From contig NZ_KI911563.1 of NCBI RefSeq assembly GCF_000515335.1, positions 2,124,056 to 2,188,055 on the forward strand: a stretch of DNA of 64,000 bases, read 5' to 3'. The position numbers were made by a program, and so were the translations under genes. Source of the DNA: Cohnella panacarvi Gsoil 349 (GTDB taxonomy: Bacteria > Bacillota > Bacilli > Paenibacillales > Paenibacillaceae). Below, piece after piece: positions 48,369-57,959 of this stretch. Every line of letters starts with the position of its first letter. The first letter of the stretch is position 1. Under the pieces are notes generated by a model, which saw nothing but the letters and a program-made list of their open reading frames with translations, searched no databases and was not told the origin of the DNA.

Positions 48369-50164
48369 CGGGGATAATCGACTTGGCGGGACAACAACGG
48401 CTCATCACGCGGAGCTTGGCGGTCATGCTAGGCGAACTCGAGCATCGCGGCCCGGACGGCGAAGGCCGGTTCGCCGAGGGACCGGTCGCCATGGGCATGC
48501 GGCGTCTATCGATCATCGACCTGCGGCGGGGCGGGCAGCCTTTCTACGGCTTGGGCGGGCGAATCGTCGCTTTTCAGAACGGAGAAATCTACAATTACCG
48601 TTCACTGCGGCAGGAGCTGCGCCGGCTCGGTTATTCATTCCGAAGCGACAGCGATACGGAAGTGGTCGCGCACGGTTATGCCGCGTGGGGAATGGACGGA
48701 ATGCTGGATAAGCTGGACGGGATGTTCGCCATCGCGATTCTCGATCGGCGAAGCGGGGAGTTGCATCTGGCCCGAGACCGCTTCGGGGAGAAGCCGCTCT
48801 TCTACGCATGGGCCGAAGGTAAATTCGCATACTGCTCCAGCATGGCGGTTGTGGCCGCGCTCCCTTGGGTGGACAATGACGTTCGCCCGCGAAGCCTGGA
48901 GCGATACTTGGCGTTGCATTACATCCCGGGGAGACAGACCCTGTTGGCAGGCGTCCATCGGGTCCTCCCGGGAGAGAGGCTGTCCGTGCGGGTGACTGAT
49001 CCCGTACCGCGGAAGTCGCGCTATTATCGATTTCCGCCGCCATCCGCGGACGCCGAGCAGCCGTCCGAGACGAAGGTCGCGGAGCTGCTTGAGCAGGCGG
49101 TTACAAGCCGATTGGCTGCCGACGTGCCGGTCGGCGTCTTCTTGTCCGGCGGGTTGGACAGCTCGTTGGTCGCCGCGATCGCCGCGCGAAGCCAACCCGG
49201 CTTGCCGACTTTCTCGATGGGATTCGCCTCCGCCGAGCATGACGAAAGCGAGCATGCCCGGACGGTAGCCGCCGCCATCGGAAGCCGGCATCATCGGTAC
49301 CGCTTCGACGAGGCGGCGTTCCTGTCGCTGCTGCCGCAAACGGCTTCCGCGCTTGACGAGCCTAACGGCGATCAGGCGTTGCTGCCTCTGTACTGGCTAT
49401 GCCGCGAAGCGCGTAAGGACGTGAAGGTCGTACTGTCGGGAGAGGGCGCGGACGAAGCGTTCGCGGGTTACTTCTATTACCGGCGATTTCTAGCTTCGAA
49501 TGGGGAACGGCCCGTGCAGAGCCTCATTCATGACGACAGAGCGATCAGTCCCTCGGGATTCCCGCTGCTGACGGATGTTTACACGCGTCAACGACTGTTA
49601 ATCGCCGGGGACGATGCTTGCGACCCTTGGGAGAGGCGGATTCTGCGCGATATCGAAGGGTTGCCTCCGCTCGCCCGGGCCACGGCCGCGGACCTGCTCA
49701 CTTGGCTGCCTGACGATCTGCTCGTGAAATTCGATCGGATGTCGATGGCGCACGGTTTGGAAGGAAGAGCCCCTTACCTGTTCAAGGAGCTCGTGGAATA
49801 CGGCATCCGCTTGCCGGACCCGAGCCGGATGACGGCGGACCGCGTCAAAGTGCTGCTCCGCCAAGCCGCCAAGCGATATTTGCCGGAGTCCATCGTCGAG
49901 CGACCCAAGCAGGGCTTCGTTCTTCCGATGCGGGATTGGCTGAGGCAATGGTTCAATGAACACGGTCCCGCGAGACCCTATTTCATTCGCCGCAGCGTGC
50001 CGGGATTGGACATGGACGCCGTGGCCGCCATCGCGGAGCGGACGCTGGCTGACGGGATCCGGAACGATCGCCTGCTGTTCGCGCTCGTTATGCTGGCGGA
50101 ATGGCAGCACGCGTTCGAGCGAAAGAGAGGATCGCTTAGGAAGAGATTGGGATTGCCGCTCTAA
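48356..50164 (+). CDS. asnB: asparagine synthase (glutamine-hydrolysing)
   Basis: A 602-residue class II amidotransferase. Processing of the initial Met exposes the nucleophile Cys of MCGIAGIIDLAG; the N-terminal glutaminase spans about 1-190. The synthase half has the PP-loop VFLSGGLDSSLVAAIA near residue 260 and LSGEGADEAFAGY near 365. The start at 48356 is fixed by this Cys and by GGGGAGGCG upstream. AsnB-like proteins inside glycan clusters often amidate sugar acids rather than make asparagine, so this copy may act on a glycan; the sequence does not decide. It overlaps the upstream transferase gene by 13 bp. Confidence 0.9.
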   Translation: MCGIAGIIDLAGQQRLITRSLAVMLGELEHRGPDGEGRFAEGPVAMGMRRLSIIDLRRGGQPFYGLGGRIVAFQNGEIYNYRSLRQELRRLGYSFRSDSDTEVVAHGYAAWGMDGMLDKLDGMFAIAILDRRSGELHLARDRFGEKPLFYAWAEGKFAYCSSMAVVAALPWVDNDVRPRSLERYLALHYIPGRQTLLAGVHRVLPGERLSVRVTDPVPRKSRYYRFPPPSADAEQPSETKVAELLEQAVTSRLAADVPVGVFLSGGLDSSLVAAIAARSQPGLPTFSMGFASAEHDESEHARTVAAAIGSRHHRYRFDEAAFLSLLPQTASALDEPNGDQALLPLYWLCREARKDVKVVLSGEGADEAFAGYFYYRRFLASNGERPVQSLIHDDRAISPSGFPLLTDVYTRQRLLIAGDDACDPWERRILRDIEGLPPLARATAADLLTWLPDDLLVKFDRMSMAHGLEGRAPYLFKELVEYGIRLPDPSRMTADRVKVLLRQAAKRYLPESIVERPKQGFVLPMRDWLRQWFNEHGPARPYFIRRSVPGLDMDAVAAIAERTLADGIRNDRLLFALVMLAEWQHAFERKRGSLRKRLGLPL

Positions 50165-50222
50165 TAACTCATCGTTATTACCGCTTGATGCGGTAACATT
50201 CGTTACCATTCAATTGCACGGA

Positions 50223-50346
50223 ATACAGTAAATAACCTTATTCCGAAATTTTCAGCACAATACCTGCATGGAGTACAGTTAGTTAGCAAATAACGAGGAA
50301 ACGGGCGGATATTGCCGGGTTGAGATGTAGTACGTACAGGTATTGA
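50223..50346. repeat. degenerate intergenic repeats, motif TACAG[GT]TA
   Basis: Three spaced copies, ATACAGTAAATAACC (50223), GTACAGTTAGTTAGC (50273) and GTACAGGTATTGA (50334), lie 50 and 61 bp apart in the gap after asnB. Reverse and variant copies occur on the far side of the insertion sequence, AAGTAACTGTAC (51758) and GTGCAGTTAGC (51823). Confidence 0.4.
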
Positions 50347-50358
50347 GAGGGAATGGGG

Positions 50359-50366
50359 GGTTCGAA
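50359..50366. repeat. left target-site duplication of the IS256-family element
   Basis: GGTTCGAA, identical to 51746-51753 on the other side of the element. Confidence 0.9.
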
Positions 50367-51745
50367 GATCAAGTCCAAAATTGTGTGTAAAATCCTCTGC
50401 TTAAAAGTTAACCGATACGGATGACGTTACTAGCAGGGTTTGGTGCTGTTTTCTTCCATTCGTAATACTCATCCATGTTGAAATAGCGCCGGCCGCTTGT
50501 CCACTTTTCCTCGTACTCCATCAGGACTGCGCCTAGTAGGCGAATAACAGATTCCCGGTTAGGAAAGATCCGTATCACACTCTCCCTCCGCCGGATTTCG
50601 GCATTTAAACGCTCCACGCCATTCGTGGTTCTTAGCCGAATTCGGTACGCTTCAGGATATACAATAATAGCTGTAGCATCGTCAAAACCGCTCTCCAGCG
50701 TCTCCATCGCTTTAGCTGCTTTGCTCGAATACGCCTCTAGGGTCTGCTTCAGATACTGTCGAGCAGTCTCTAGATCGGGCGCTTCAAATATCGATCGGAC
50801 ACGGCCTTTAATCTCGGTCTTCAGTGCTTTCGGCGCTGCGTCTAGAACGTTGCGGATGAAGTGCATTTGGCATCTCTGCCACGTTATACCTTGGAAATGT
50901 TGCCTTACAGCGCGTACAAGGCCGCCATGGTGATCACTAACCACTAACTCGACACCACGAAGCCCGCGAGCCTTAAGCGAGCTAAAGAACTCGCTCCAGC
51001 TTGCCTCGCTTTCGGTGTCACCGAGCATGAGGCCCAAAATCTCACGTTGCCCGTCCTTGTTTACGCCATAGCCAATCATGACGCCACGGGAACGAACCCG
51101 CCCATCTTCACGCACTTTAACGAACATGGCGTCGACCGAGATAAACGGGTAGGAAGTTTCATGAAGCGGCCGGTTATTCCAGCTGCTTACGATAGGATCC
51201 AGTTGTTTGCAGAGCTCGCTCACTGTCGATTTAGAAAACTCGGCTCCGCACAATTCTTCCGTAATCGTGGTTACTTTGCGTGTGGATACGCCGTTAATCA
51301 CCATTTCCATAAGAGAGAGCATCAAAGCTTGTTCGCTTCTTTGATACCGGGCGAAAAGCTCCGTAGAGAAGCTGCCGTCCCTAAGCCGAGGTACATGCAG
51401 TGTAATGCTTCCTACACGAGTCGTTAGTTTACGAGGATAAGTCCCATTGCGGTATCCCGTCCTTTCGTCGGATCGCTCATACTTATCTGCTCCTGCCTGC
51501 TCAGCTACTTGTGCTTGGAGAACCTGGTTTAACACGGATTCCAACAAACCATTCACCCCAGAATCTTGTCCTTTTCCTAAAAACAGTTGATGCAACAATG
51601 CCGTATCTACGGTAATCTGATACTGAGCCATAAATAAAAATCCTCCTCTAAAATGGGTCTCGACAACTTTCATTTTAAGAGAGGAATTTATTTATGGCTC
51701 TCCTTTTTTAGGACAACCATTTTACACAATTATATGGACTTAACT
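50367..51745. mobile_element. IS256-family insertion sequence, complete
   Basis: A 1379-bp element bounded by imperfect inverted repeats of about 29 bp: the left end begins GATCAAGTCCAAAATTGTG and the right end, read inward, AGTTAAGTCCATATAATTG; both resemble known IS256 ends (AAGTCCxTATAATTGTGTAAAA). An 8-bp direct repeat GGTTCGAA flanks it exactly. It carries one intact transposase. Intact target duplications indicate a fairly recent insertion, into the gap of the glycan cluster. Confidence 0.93.
50408..51631 (-). CDS. IS256-family transposase
   Basis: A 407-residue DDE transposase of the Mutator-like group. The catalytic residues are in YPFISVDAMFVKV (Asp), VELVVSDHHGGLV (Asp) and TTNGVERLNAEIRRR (Glu); a C-x2-H motif RCQMHFIRN follows the second Asp as in other family members. 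The ATG at 51631 lies just after an AGGAGG-type ribosome binding site (AGAGGAGGATT). It is full length with no frameshift. The copy is on the minus strand relative to asnB. Confidence 0.95.
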   Translation of the reverse strand: MAQYQITVDTALLHQLFLGKGQDSGVNGLLESVLNQVLQAQVAEQAGADKYERSDERTGYRNGTYPRKLTTRVGSITLHVPRLRDGSFSTELFARYQRSEQALMLSLMEMVINGVSTRKVTTITEELCGAEFSKSTVSELCKQLDPIVSSWNNRPLHETSYPFISVDAMFVKVREDGRVRSRGVMIGYGVNKDGQREILGLMLGDTESEASWSEFFSSLKARGLRGVELVVSDHHGGLVRAVRQHFQGITWQRCQMHFIRNVLDAAPKALKTEIKGRVRSIFEAPDLETARQYLKQTLEAYSSKAAKAMETLESGFDDATAIIVYPEAYRIRLRTTNGVERLNAEIRRRESVIRIFPNRESVIRLLGAVLMEYEEKWTSGRRYFNMDEYYEWKKTAPNPASNVIRIG

Positions 51746-51753
51746 GGTTCGAA
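51746..51753. repeat. right target-site duplication of the IS256-family element
   Basis: GGTTCGAA, the second copy of the 8-bp target duplication. Confidence 0.9.
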
Positions 51754-51904
51754 CTAAAGTAACTGTACTTGGTGCAGCAACGAGCGAGAGCGACCGTCGA
51801 TAGCCCGAAATAACGGCAATACGTGCAGTTAGCGGCGTTTATAGATGCGACTGCTTCGCGCCTGCTACGAATCGGGCTGTCCCGCTGCAGGGATACGCAC
51901 GCGA

Positions 51905-51929
51905 AAGCCGACCCTTGTAAGGTCGGCTT
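51905..51929 (-). terminator. terminator of the minus-strand glycan operon
   Basis: AAGCCGACC/GGTCGGCTT arms around a TTGTA loop, five bases past the stop codon of the glycosyltransferase gene. Confidence 0.8.
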
Positions 51930-51933
51930 CCTG

Positions 51934-54900
51934 TTATGGCATCGCTTCATTGTAGAAATGGACGAGCTCGCTCTTCACGTAGTCGGGATCGGCTACCATT
52001 CTAACGCCGTGATAGGCATTGTCCAGTATCGTTCCGGCACCGTTGCGAAGCGACCCGATCGCCTCGGATATCGTTGCCGCGATAGCGTCCGCATCCGCTC
52101 CTTCAAAGAGGAACCCGTTGTAACCGTGTTTGACGAGCTCTCTTACGCCGCCGACTTCCGTCGTCACGACCGGCACGCCGGACGCCATCGCCTGCAGAAT
52201 CGCCTGGGGCATCGATTCGTCCGTCGAGCAGCAAAGGACGAGGTCGGATTGCAGGTAGCTTTGAAGCGGGTCGTCTTGGAATCCGGCCATCTCGACGGCT
52301 TGCTCCAACCCGTTATTTTGTATATAGCTCAGGCACGATTGGCGGTAATCGCCCACCAGCCGGTCGTACCCGATCAGCTTCAGGCTGACGGGGACGCCTT
52401 CTTGCCGAAGACGATGCACCGCTTTGATCGCCTCCAGTTGATTTTTGCGCGGCTGAATCGTCCCTGACAGCAACACGCGAATCGTATGCGTCTGCGTCTG
52501 GGGCAGCGCCGTTAACCGGCGTCGGTTCGCATCGAAGCTGTCGAAGAAAGCCGACTCGACGGCGCAGCACAGCTTCGTCCCCCGTACATCCAGCAGGCGG
52601 CTCCATATATCCGAATATTTGCGGGAAGAAGAATGAACCGCGTCGATTCGATAGACGGAGCGAATCCGATCTAGCGTCAAATGGGAGGCGTAGTATTGAT
52701 GGAGGGTAGCCGCATGCGGGATATAGACGGCCTTGCAAGCGGCGCCCACCGCTTCGATATAAGTGACGGAATGGGCCAATCCGACGTTATTGCGCTGCAT
52801 CCAATCGGCAATGACCGGCGCGGTGTACGCCGCCTGAGGGTCCTGGTCCACCTTGACGTTAGAGATATACGGCAATTCATGGATCGCCAGTCCTCCCGCC
52901 GCCGCGCGCGCGTACAGATCGGGAACGTACCGCTGCGACTCCGGCACGCATAGCAGCACCTCGAAGCCCATCTCTCTCATGAACGTCGCGTGCTTCAGCA
53001 GATGAAGCGTGGCGCCTCCCAAGTAGGATTCATGGAAAAAATAAGCGATTCGCCTGCCTCGCAACTTGCGGTGCAACTCCGACGCTTCCAACGCGCCCGC
53101 GAAGGCATGGACCTGCGCCTCGCTCGCGTAATGGCGCCGAACGTACGCATAGGCCCGTGCGTGCATCGCGTTCATGTCGGATGCCCCCATACCGGCCGCC
53201 TTCAGCAAGGCGGCCAGCCAATCCTCGGGGGCGTTGCCGGTCTTGATGCACACGTCGTCCGGAAGCTCCGAATAAGGAGGTACGTTCGAACAAATCCATA
53301 CGGACCCGGCAGCGGTGCCTTCCAGAAATTTGACCGGACTTTTGCTTCTCGCCGCATCCAAGGCGCCATCCAGAGGAGACAGCGTAAAATCGAACTCTCC
53401 CGCTCGCAGCCATTCCAAGTACCGGTCGTAGCTGTTCGTGAATGCCCGATAATACGTCTTACCGTGCAGCCGACCGAAATCGTCGGGATTCATTCCCCAG
53501 AAATGAAACTCTGCCCGGTCTCCGACCAACTTGCTGAACTGCTCCAGAACCGGAAACAGGCGCTGCAATTCTTGTTTTCTCGACGGTCCGGTGAAGATGC
53601 CGAACTTATACGGCCGCTTCCGCGCCAAGCGCCTCTTATCCGTCAGGTATGCGCCCGGAATGTTGGTGCGGCTTTGAATGACTCGCGGGTTGTAACGTCG
53701 GCAATCCTCCGTGATCACGGAATTGTAGCTGATAATCTGGTCGCATCCCGACACTTGATGTTGGAGATGGTGATAGCCTTGCGTTCCGGGCTTTAAGTAC
53801 CCGAATTCCTCCCCTAGCTCGTGGAACTTGAACATATTGTCGTCCATCACGTAAATCGAGGGCTTGCCGGCAGCCTTGGCTTTCTCGAGAGCGGCCGTAG
53901 CGTTCGGGCCGATCGTCTTGTATAGCGCCAGAACGTCGTATTCGTCGAAGCCGAGCGCACCCGCGTTGTTCTCGTCGAGATAACAGTATCGATAGGGAAA
54001 AGCCGGCAGCCGATTCGTATAGTTTTTGACGGTGACGTCGATCGAGGTGGAGTACAGGCTCTTGATCACGGCCAACCGGCGCGTCCACGGACGGGACAGA
54101 TTGGCCAGCTCGCGTTGCTCCGCCTTCAAGTAATAGGGAGTGCGGCTCCGGAACGGAAAAATTTCGCTGCGGCTCCATTCGTCGATTTCCCGCTGCGACA
54201 AGCTGGGAGCTAGATGAGCGGTGCCGTCCACTTCGTATCGGCCGATCGCCTCGGGCGCAAGCATCGACTCGCGGTTGATCTCCATATACTGGCGCAGCTT
54301 GACGTAATGCTTCAGCACGATGCCGTCCGATTCGGCAAGCGAATGCTTCTCCCCGGCGTTAACGCTGCTGACGACCTTGTCGACCCATACGAATTTGAGC
54401 TTGCGCGCCATGCGCAGCCACAAGTCGTAGTCCGACAGACGGCGCACGAGGACATGGGGATCGTACATGCCGCACTGCTCGAGAACGGACTTGGGATGAA
54501 GGATGCTATTGTTCGCGATAAAGTTGCCGCTCTGAAGCAAGGAGTAGTCGAACGCCCGTCCGATGTCCGATCGCTGCGCGCTTCCGTCCTGCCGCTTAAT
54601 CGCGGCAAGGCAGGTGCCGTATACGGCGCACGGTTCGCCCTGCCGAAGCGCTTCGCCGTACAACGTCGCTAGACAGTCGGGCTCCCATTCGTCGTCATCG
54701 AACTGATAGGCGATATATTCGCCTCTGGCGAGAAGAATCGCTTCGTTCACTCTTGCCGCCGGAAGTCCGCTATTCCGTTCGTGCCGTATGATCGTAATCC
54801 GCGAGTCCCGCTTCCGGTACCGTCGCAGCGTTTCGTACGTGCCGTCCGTGGAGCCGTCGTCCACGATAATCAATTCGAAATTCGGGTACGTCTGCCGCAG

Positions 54901-55044
54901 GACGCTGTCGATCGCGCGGCTCAAGGTCGTTCGGTTACGGCAATAAGTCGGCATGATGACGCTAATCGCCGGCTTCTTGAATCGGCGAAGCCAGCCTGAC
55001 TTCAAGATCGTACGGTCCGAAGCCAGAGTATGGAATGAAATCAA
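51934..55044 (-). CDS. large glycosyltransferase (GT2 + GT-B-like middle + GT4)
   Basis: A 1036-residue protein. The N-terminal GT2 domain has AISVIMPTYCRNRTTLSRAIDS (near 26) and YIAYQFDDDEWEPD (near 112). A middle part of about 360-650 carries FHFWGMNPDDFGRLHG and PVKFLEGTAAGSVWICSNV, resembling a GT-B half. A C-terminal GT4 domain (about 660-1030) starts RIAYFFHESYLGGATLHLLKH and holds SMPQAILQAMASGVPVVTTEVGG. It is paralogous in its first two parts to the next gene upstream in the operon. The TTG start follows GGAGGGATCGCGC. Acts probably on a lipid- or protein-linked surface glycan. Confidence 0.85.
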   Translation of the reverse strand: MISFHTLASDRTILKSGWLRRFKKPAISVIMPTYCRNRTTLSRAIDSVLRQTYPNFELIIVDDGSTDGTYETLRRYRKRDSRITIIRHERNSGLPAARVNEAILLARGEYIAYQFDDDEWEPDCLATLYGEALRQGEPCAVYGTCLAAIKRQDGSAQRSDIGRAFDYSLLQSGNFIANNSILHPKSVLEQCGMYDPHVLVRRLSDYDLWLRMARKLKFVWVDKVVSSVNAGEKHSLAESDGIVLKHYVKLRQYMEINRESMLAPEAIGRYEVDGTAHLAPSLSQREIDEWSRSEIFPFRSRTPYYLKAEQRELANLSRPWTRRLAVIKSLYSTSIDVTVKNYTNRLPAFPYRYCYLDENNAGALGFDEYDVLALYKTIGPNATAALEKAKAAGKPSIYVMDDNMFKFHELGEEFGYLKPGTQGYHHLQHQVSGCDQIISYNSVITEDCRRYNPRVIQSRTNIPGAYLTDKRRLARKRPYKFGIFTGPSRKQELQRLFPVLEQFSKLVGDRAEFHFWGMNPDDFGRLHGKTYYRAFTNSYDRYLEWLRAGEFDFTLSPLDGALDAARSKSPVKFLEGTAAGSVWICSNVPPYSELPDDVCIKTGNAPEDWLAALLKAAGMGASDMNAMHARAYAYVRRHYASEAQVHAFAGALEASELHRKLRGRRIAYFFHESYLGGATLHLLKHATFMREMGFEVLLCVPESQRYVPDLYARAAAGGLAIHELPYISNVKVDQDPQAAYTAPVIADWMQRNNVGLAHSVTYIEAVGAACKAVYIPHAATLHQYYASHLTLDRIRSVYRIDAVHSSSRKYSDIWSRLLDVRGTKLCCAVESAFFDSFDANRRRLTALPQTQTHTIRVLLSGTIQPRKNQLEAIKAVHRLRQEGVPVSLKLIGYDRLVGDYRQSCLSYIQNNGLEQAVEMAGFQDDPLQSYLQSDLVLCCSTDESMPQAILQAMASGVPVVTTEVGGVRELVKHGYNGFLFEGADADAIAATISEAIGSLRNGAGTILDNAYHGVRMVADPDYVKSELVHFYNEAMP

Positions 55045-55068
55045 GCGCGATCCCTCCGTCCATTGATG

Positions 55069-57432
55069 TTATTCTCGTTCGCCCATCTCGGCGTACAGAC
55101 CCTCTCTTCGGCCGATAAGCCTAAGAAACGGATAGCGCACCGGGCGTTCGAATACCGATAGATAACCGCTGCCCTCGTCGTAAGAGACGCGAAATTCGAT
55201 ATGCAGCGCGGGAGCGCCGTTAACCGGCATCGGAGGAATGGGGAACGCGAGCGAGCAATCGCCCGACAACCCTGCGAGTTCAACGTCGAAGGCTTCGATT
55301 TCTCGTCCCGCCTCGTCGCGAACGGTTACCCGCATAAGCCCGCTCATCCGCTTGCCGCCGCATCGGAACAGACAACGAAGCGTTCGGACGGGTCGATTCG
55401 GCATCCCGATCGCATACGACAGTTTATTCCGAATCCGCGTTAATGCCAGCCCGGCCCGCGCGCGTTCCGCTTCCGTCGGCGAAGCCGGAGGGCTGACGCT
55501 CTCCATCGCGAGGGCGAATTTGCCGGCCTGCGCCTCGGACGTATACCTCTTGCGGATACAGTCGACCGCGCGATTCCGGATTCGCTTCCGATCTGCCGTC
55601 GGCATTCGGATGATTCGGCCGATTTCCCGTGCCCAACGGCCCTTTTCATTCGGCACCTTAAAGCCGTTCACGCCGTGTTGCACGGATTCGTAGGGCTCTA
55701 CGTCGGAGAACAGGCCTACCGCGCCGCAGATCGTCCCTTCCAACCATTTGATCGGGCATTTGCCCTTCTTGAACGGCGTATCGAAGAGCGGACAAAGCAA
55801 CAGATCGAATCGGCTCGCCGAAAGCCGGTTTATATACTCCTCGTAACTGACCGAGAACTCCGCGGCGAACACGTCGCTCTCCTGTATGGAACCGATTTGC
55901 GCGGGGATGTATCCCCAAAAATGAAATTCGACCCCCCGCTTGAACTCGCTGCTGACGCCGAGCAATTCGTCCCAGAGCCAGTCGATCTCCTCTTTTCTCG
56001 ATTTCGTCCCGAGCATTACGATCTTGAACGGGGCGGCGGGCGGGTCGAACGATTCGGCCTGACGGTTCAAAATCTTCTCCGCCACGTTCGTATCCAATTC
56101 GATGATTCGGGAGTTGTAAGGCCGTACGGAAGCCGCGGTCGAGCGGGAATAACAGAGTACGAGGTCCGCATTCGACAATTGCCGGATCAGGTTGCCGTGC
56201 TGGGGGGTTCCGGGCGCGTATCGCCAGTATTCCGGACTCACCGTATGCAGGAGCAGCAGATCGTCGTCGATCGCGTACACGATCGGAATACCCGACTGCT
56301 TGCATAGATCGAGAAGCGCGGCGGAACGATCCTCAATCGTTCTGCACAGCACCGCGATGTCGATGTTCCGGAGCGCGTCGGCGTTCAGCAGGGACTCCGG
56401 AACGAAGACGAACCGATAGGAACCGTCCAGCGCCCGAATATAGTTTTTGAGCATGATCACGACCGTCGCATCGTACGCGTCTTTCGTAACGAGCACGTAT
56501 TTCATCGGTTTGGCCGGGATGGTATCGTAACGCGCCCTGCGGCTCGCCCACTCGGGTCTTTGCTCGAACCACGGCAGCACCTGCTTCCGATAGACATGCT
56601 CCCGGTAAGCGCCGTCGTGCAGAAAATCCAAGTTATCCAGCGCGTAGTCCTCGATTCGGTCGAGCCTTAACCGATCCGACCGATCGATCGCGTAGCAAAG
56701 ACGGAAGAGTTGCGGATCATAGATATAATCCGAGCCCAGCGATTTCTCGTGATAAGCCTCCGCGATGCTGATCACTTGGTCGACGAAGACGAACGGCACT
56801 TTCTCCGCCCATCGCAGCCATAGATCCCAGTCGCTCGTCCGGCGCATGGCCAGATGGCAGTCGTAAGCGCCGTAGGCGTAGCAAAGCGATTTCGGATGCA
56901 AGACGGCATTATTGATAATGCGGTTATAGAGCTGCAGCTCGTCGTACCGGAGAGCGGCGCCGATGTAGAACTCCGTCTGCGTCTTCAAGTTTCTGAACAA
57001 CCCTTTGCCGAACACGACGCAATCCCGCGGTTGCCGAACGATCTCGCGGTATAACGCCTCCAGCGCGATGTCCGTCCATTGGTCGTCGTCGAACTGGTAA
57101 GCGATGTACTTCCCCTTCGCGCGCATGATGCCCTGGTTCACCCGCAGCGCCGGCAGACCGGAATTGCGCTCGTTGCGGATATAGACGATTCGGGGATCAT
57201 GGTTCCTATAACGCATGACGATCTCGCGCGTTCGATCCGTCGAACCGTCGTCGACGACAATAAACTCGAACGCGGTGAACGTCTGATTCAGCACCGAGCG
57301 AATGGCGCGTTCCAGCAGCCCGTTGTCGCCCCGGCAATAGGTCGACATAATGACGCTGATGACGGGATCTTGGACCGGCGATTCGGATTCGTACACCTTC
57401 GCGCCTTCCAACAACGGTTTAGCGGTAATCAT
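55069..57432 (-). CDS. glycosyltransferase (GT2 + GT-B-like domain)
   Basis: A 787-residue protein. Its GT2 domain, VISVIMSTYCRGDNGLLERAIRS near 24 and YIAYQFDDDQWTD near 114, and middle region (FHFWGYIPAQIGSIQ, CPIKWLEGTICGAVGLFSDVEPYE) align with the 51934 protein. It lacks that protein's C-terminal GT4 domain and instead ends in a beta-rich region of about 120 residues. This indicates duplication followed by divergence. GGAGGG inside the end of the GNAT gene supplies the ribosome binding site, and the ATG lies one base from that gene's stop codon. Confidence 0.85.
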   Translation of the reverse strand: MITAKPLLEGAKVYESESPVQDPVISVIMSTYCRGDNGLLERAIRSVLNQTFTAFEFIVVDDGSTDRTREIVMRYRNHDPRIVYIRNERNSGLPALRVNQGIMRAKGKYIAYQFDDDQWTDIALEALYREIVRQPRDCVVFGKGLFRNLKTQTEFYIGAALRYDELQLYNRIINNAVLHPKSLCYAYGAYDCHLAMRRTSDWDLWLRWAEKVPFVFVDQVISIAEAYHEKSLGSDYIYDPQLFRLCYAIDRSDRLRLDRIEDYALDNLDFLHDGAYREHVYRKQVLPWFEQRPEWASRRARYDTIPAKPMKYVLVTKDAYDATVVIMLKNYIRALDGSYRFVFVPESLLNADALRNIDIAVLCRTIEDRSAALLDLCKQSGIPIVYAIDDDLLLLHTVSPEYWRYAPGTPQHGNLIRQLSNADLVLCYSRSTAASVRPYNSRIIELDTNVAEKILNRQAESFDPPAAPFKIVMLGTKSRKEEIDWLWDELLGVSSEFKRGVEFHFWGYIPAQIGSIQESDVFAAEFSVSYEEYINRLSASRFDLLLCPLFDTPFKKGKCPIKWLEGTICGAVGLFSDVEPYESVQHGVNGFKVPNEKGRWAREIGRIIRMPTADRKRIRNRAVDCIRKRYTSEAQAGKFALAMESVSPPASPTEAERARAGLALTRIRNKLSYAIGMPNRPVRTLRCLFRCGGKRMSGLMRVTVRDEAGREIEAFDVELAGLSGDCSLAFPIPPMPVNGAPALHIEFRVSYDEGSGYLSVFERPVRYPFLRLIGRREGLYAEMGERE

Positions 57433-57433
57433 G

Positions 57434-57955
57434 TTACCCTCCTTGATTGGGCAGCGTCATGATACGTACGGGACCTTGTTCCGCGGATTTGGCGCCGACG
57501 GTTCGAAAGCCCGCTTTTTCATAAATCTTGATAGCCGCGGCATTGTGCTCGTATACTTCCAAATCGATGGCGTTCAGCCCCAATCGCTCGAATCCGAAGG
57601 CGCATATCGCGCCGACGATCTCGAGTCCGAAGCCTTTGCCCTTGGCCCGCGCGTTGCCGACCATGAGCCGCCCGAACTCCGCCGTTCCGCGAGAGGCATC
57701 GATCCGGTATAACGCCGCGATCCCCACCGGTTCATGCAAACCTGCCATGTCCTCGGCGATGAACGCGATATCCGCCCCGTTCTCCAGATATCGCGCATAC
57801 CAGTTCCGATGTTGTTCCCAAGTGATCGTGCCGCTGCTTAGAAACCATTGGCGGATTGCGGGGTCGTTCCGCCAAAGGAGCACAAGCTCTAAATCCGAGA
57901 GCTCGAGCTGGCGCAACCGTAGACGTTCGGTCCGAATAACGTATGCGTGGTTCAT
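57434..57955 (-). CDS. GNAT-family N-acyltransferase, probably for an aminosugar
   Basis: A 173-residue GNAT protein. MNHAYVIRTERLRLRQLELSDLELVLLWRNDPAIRQWFLSSG at the N-terminus, and MVGNARAKGKGFGLEIVGAICAFGFERLGLNAIDLEVYEHNAAAIKIYEKAGFRTVG with the acetyl-CoA pocket R-x-x-G-x-G/A pattern. Its form resembles PseH and RimJ-like acetyltransferases. With the aminotransferase just upstream it would acylate the amino group of a nucleotide-activated aminosugar. The ATG at 57955 follows AAGGAGTGAGCGG; longer frames are not supported. Confidence 0.82.
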   Translation of the reverse strand: MNHAYVIRTERLRLRQLELSDLELVLLWRNDPAIRQWFLSSGTITWEQHRNWYARYLENGADIAFIAEDMAGLHEPVGIAALYRIDASRGTAEFGRLMVGNARAKGKGFGLEIVGAICAFGFERLGLNAIDLEVYEHNAAAIKIYEKAGFRTVGAKSAEQGPVRIMTLPNQGG

Positions 57956-57959
57956 CCGC

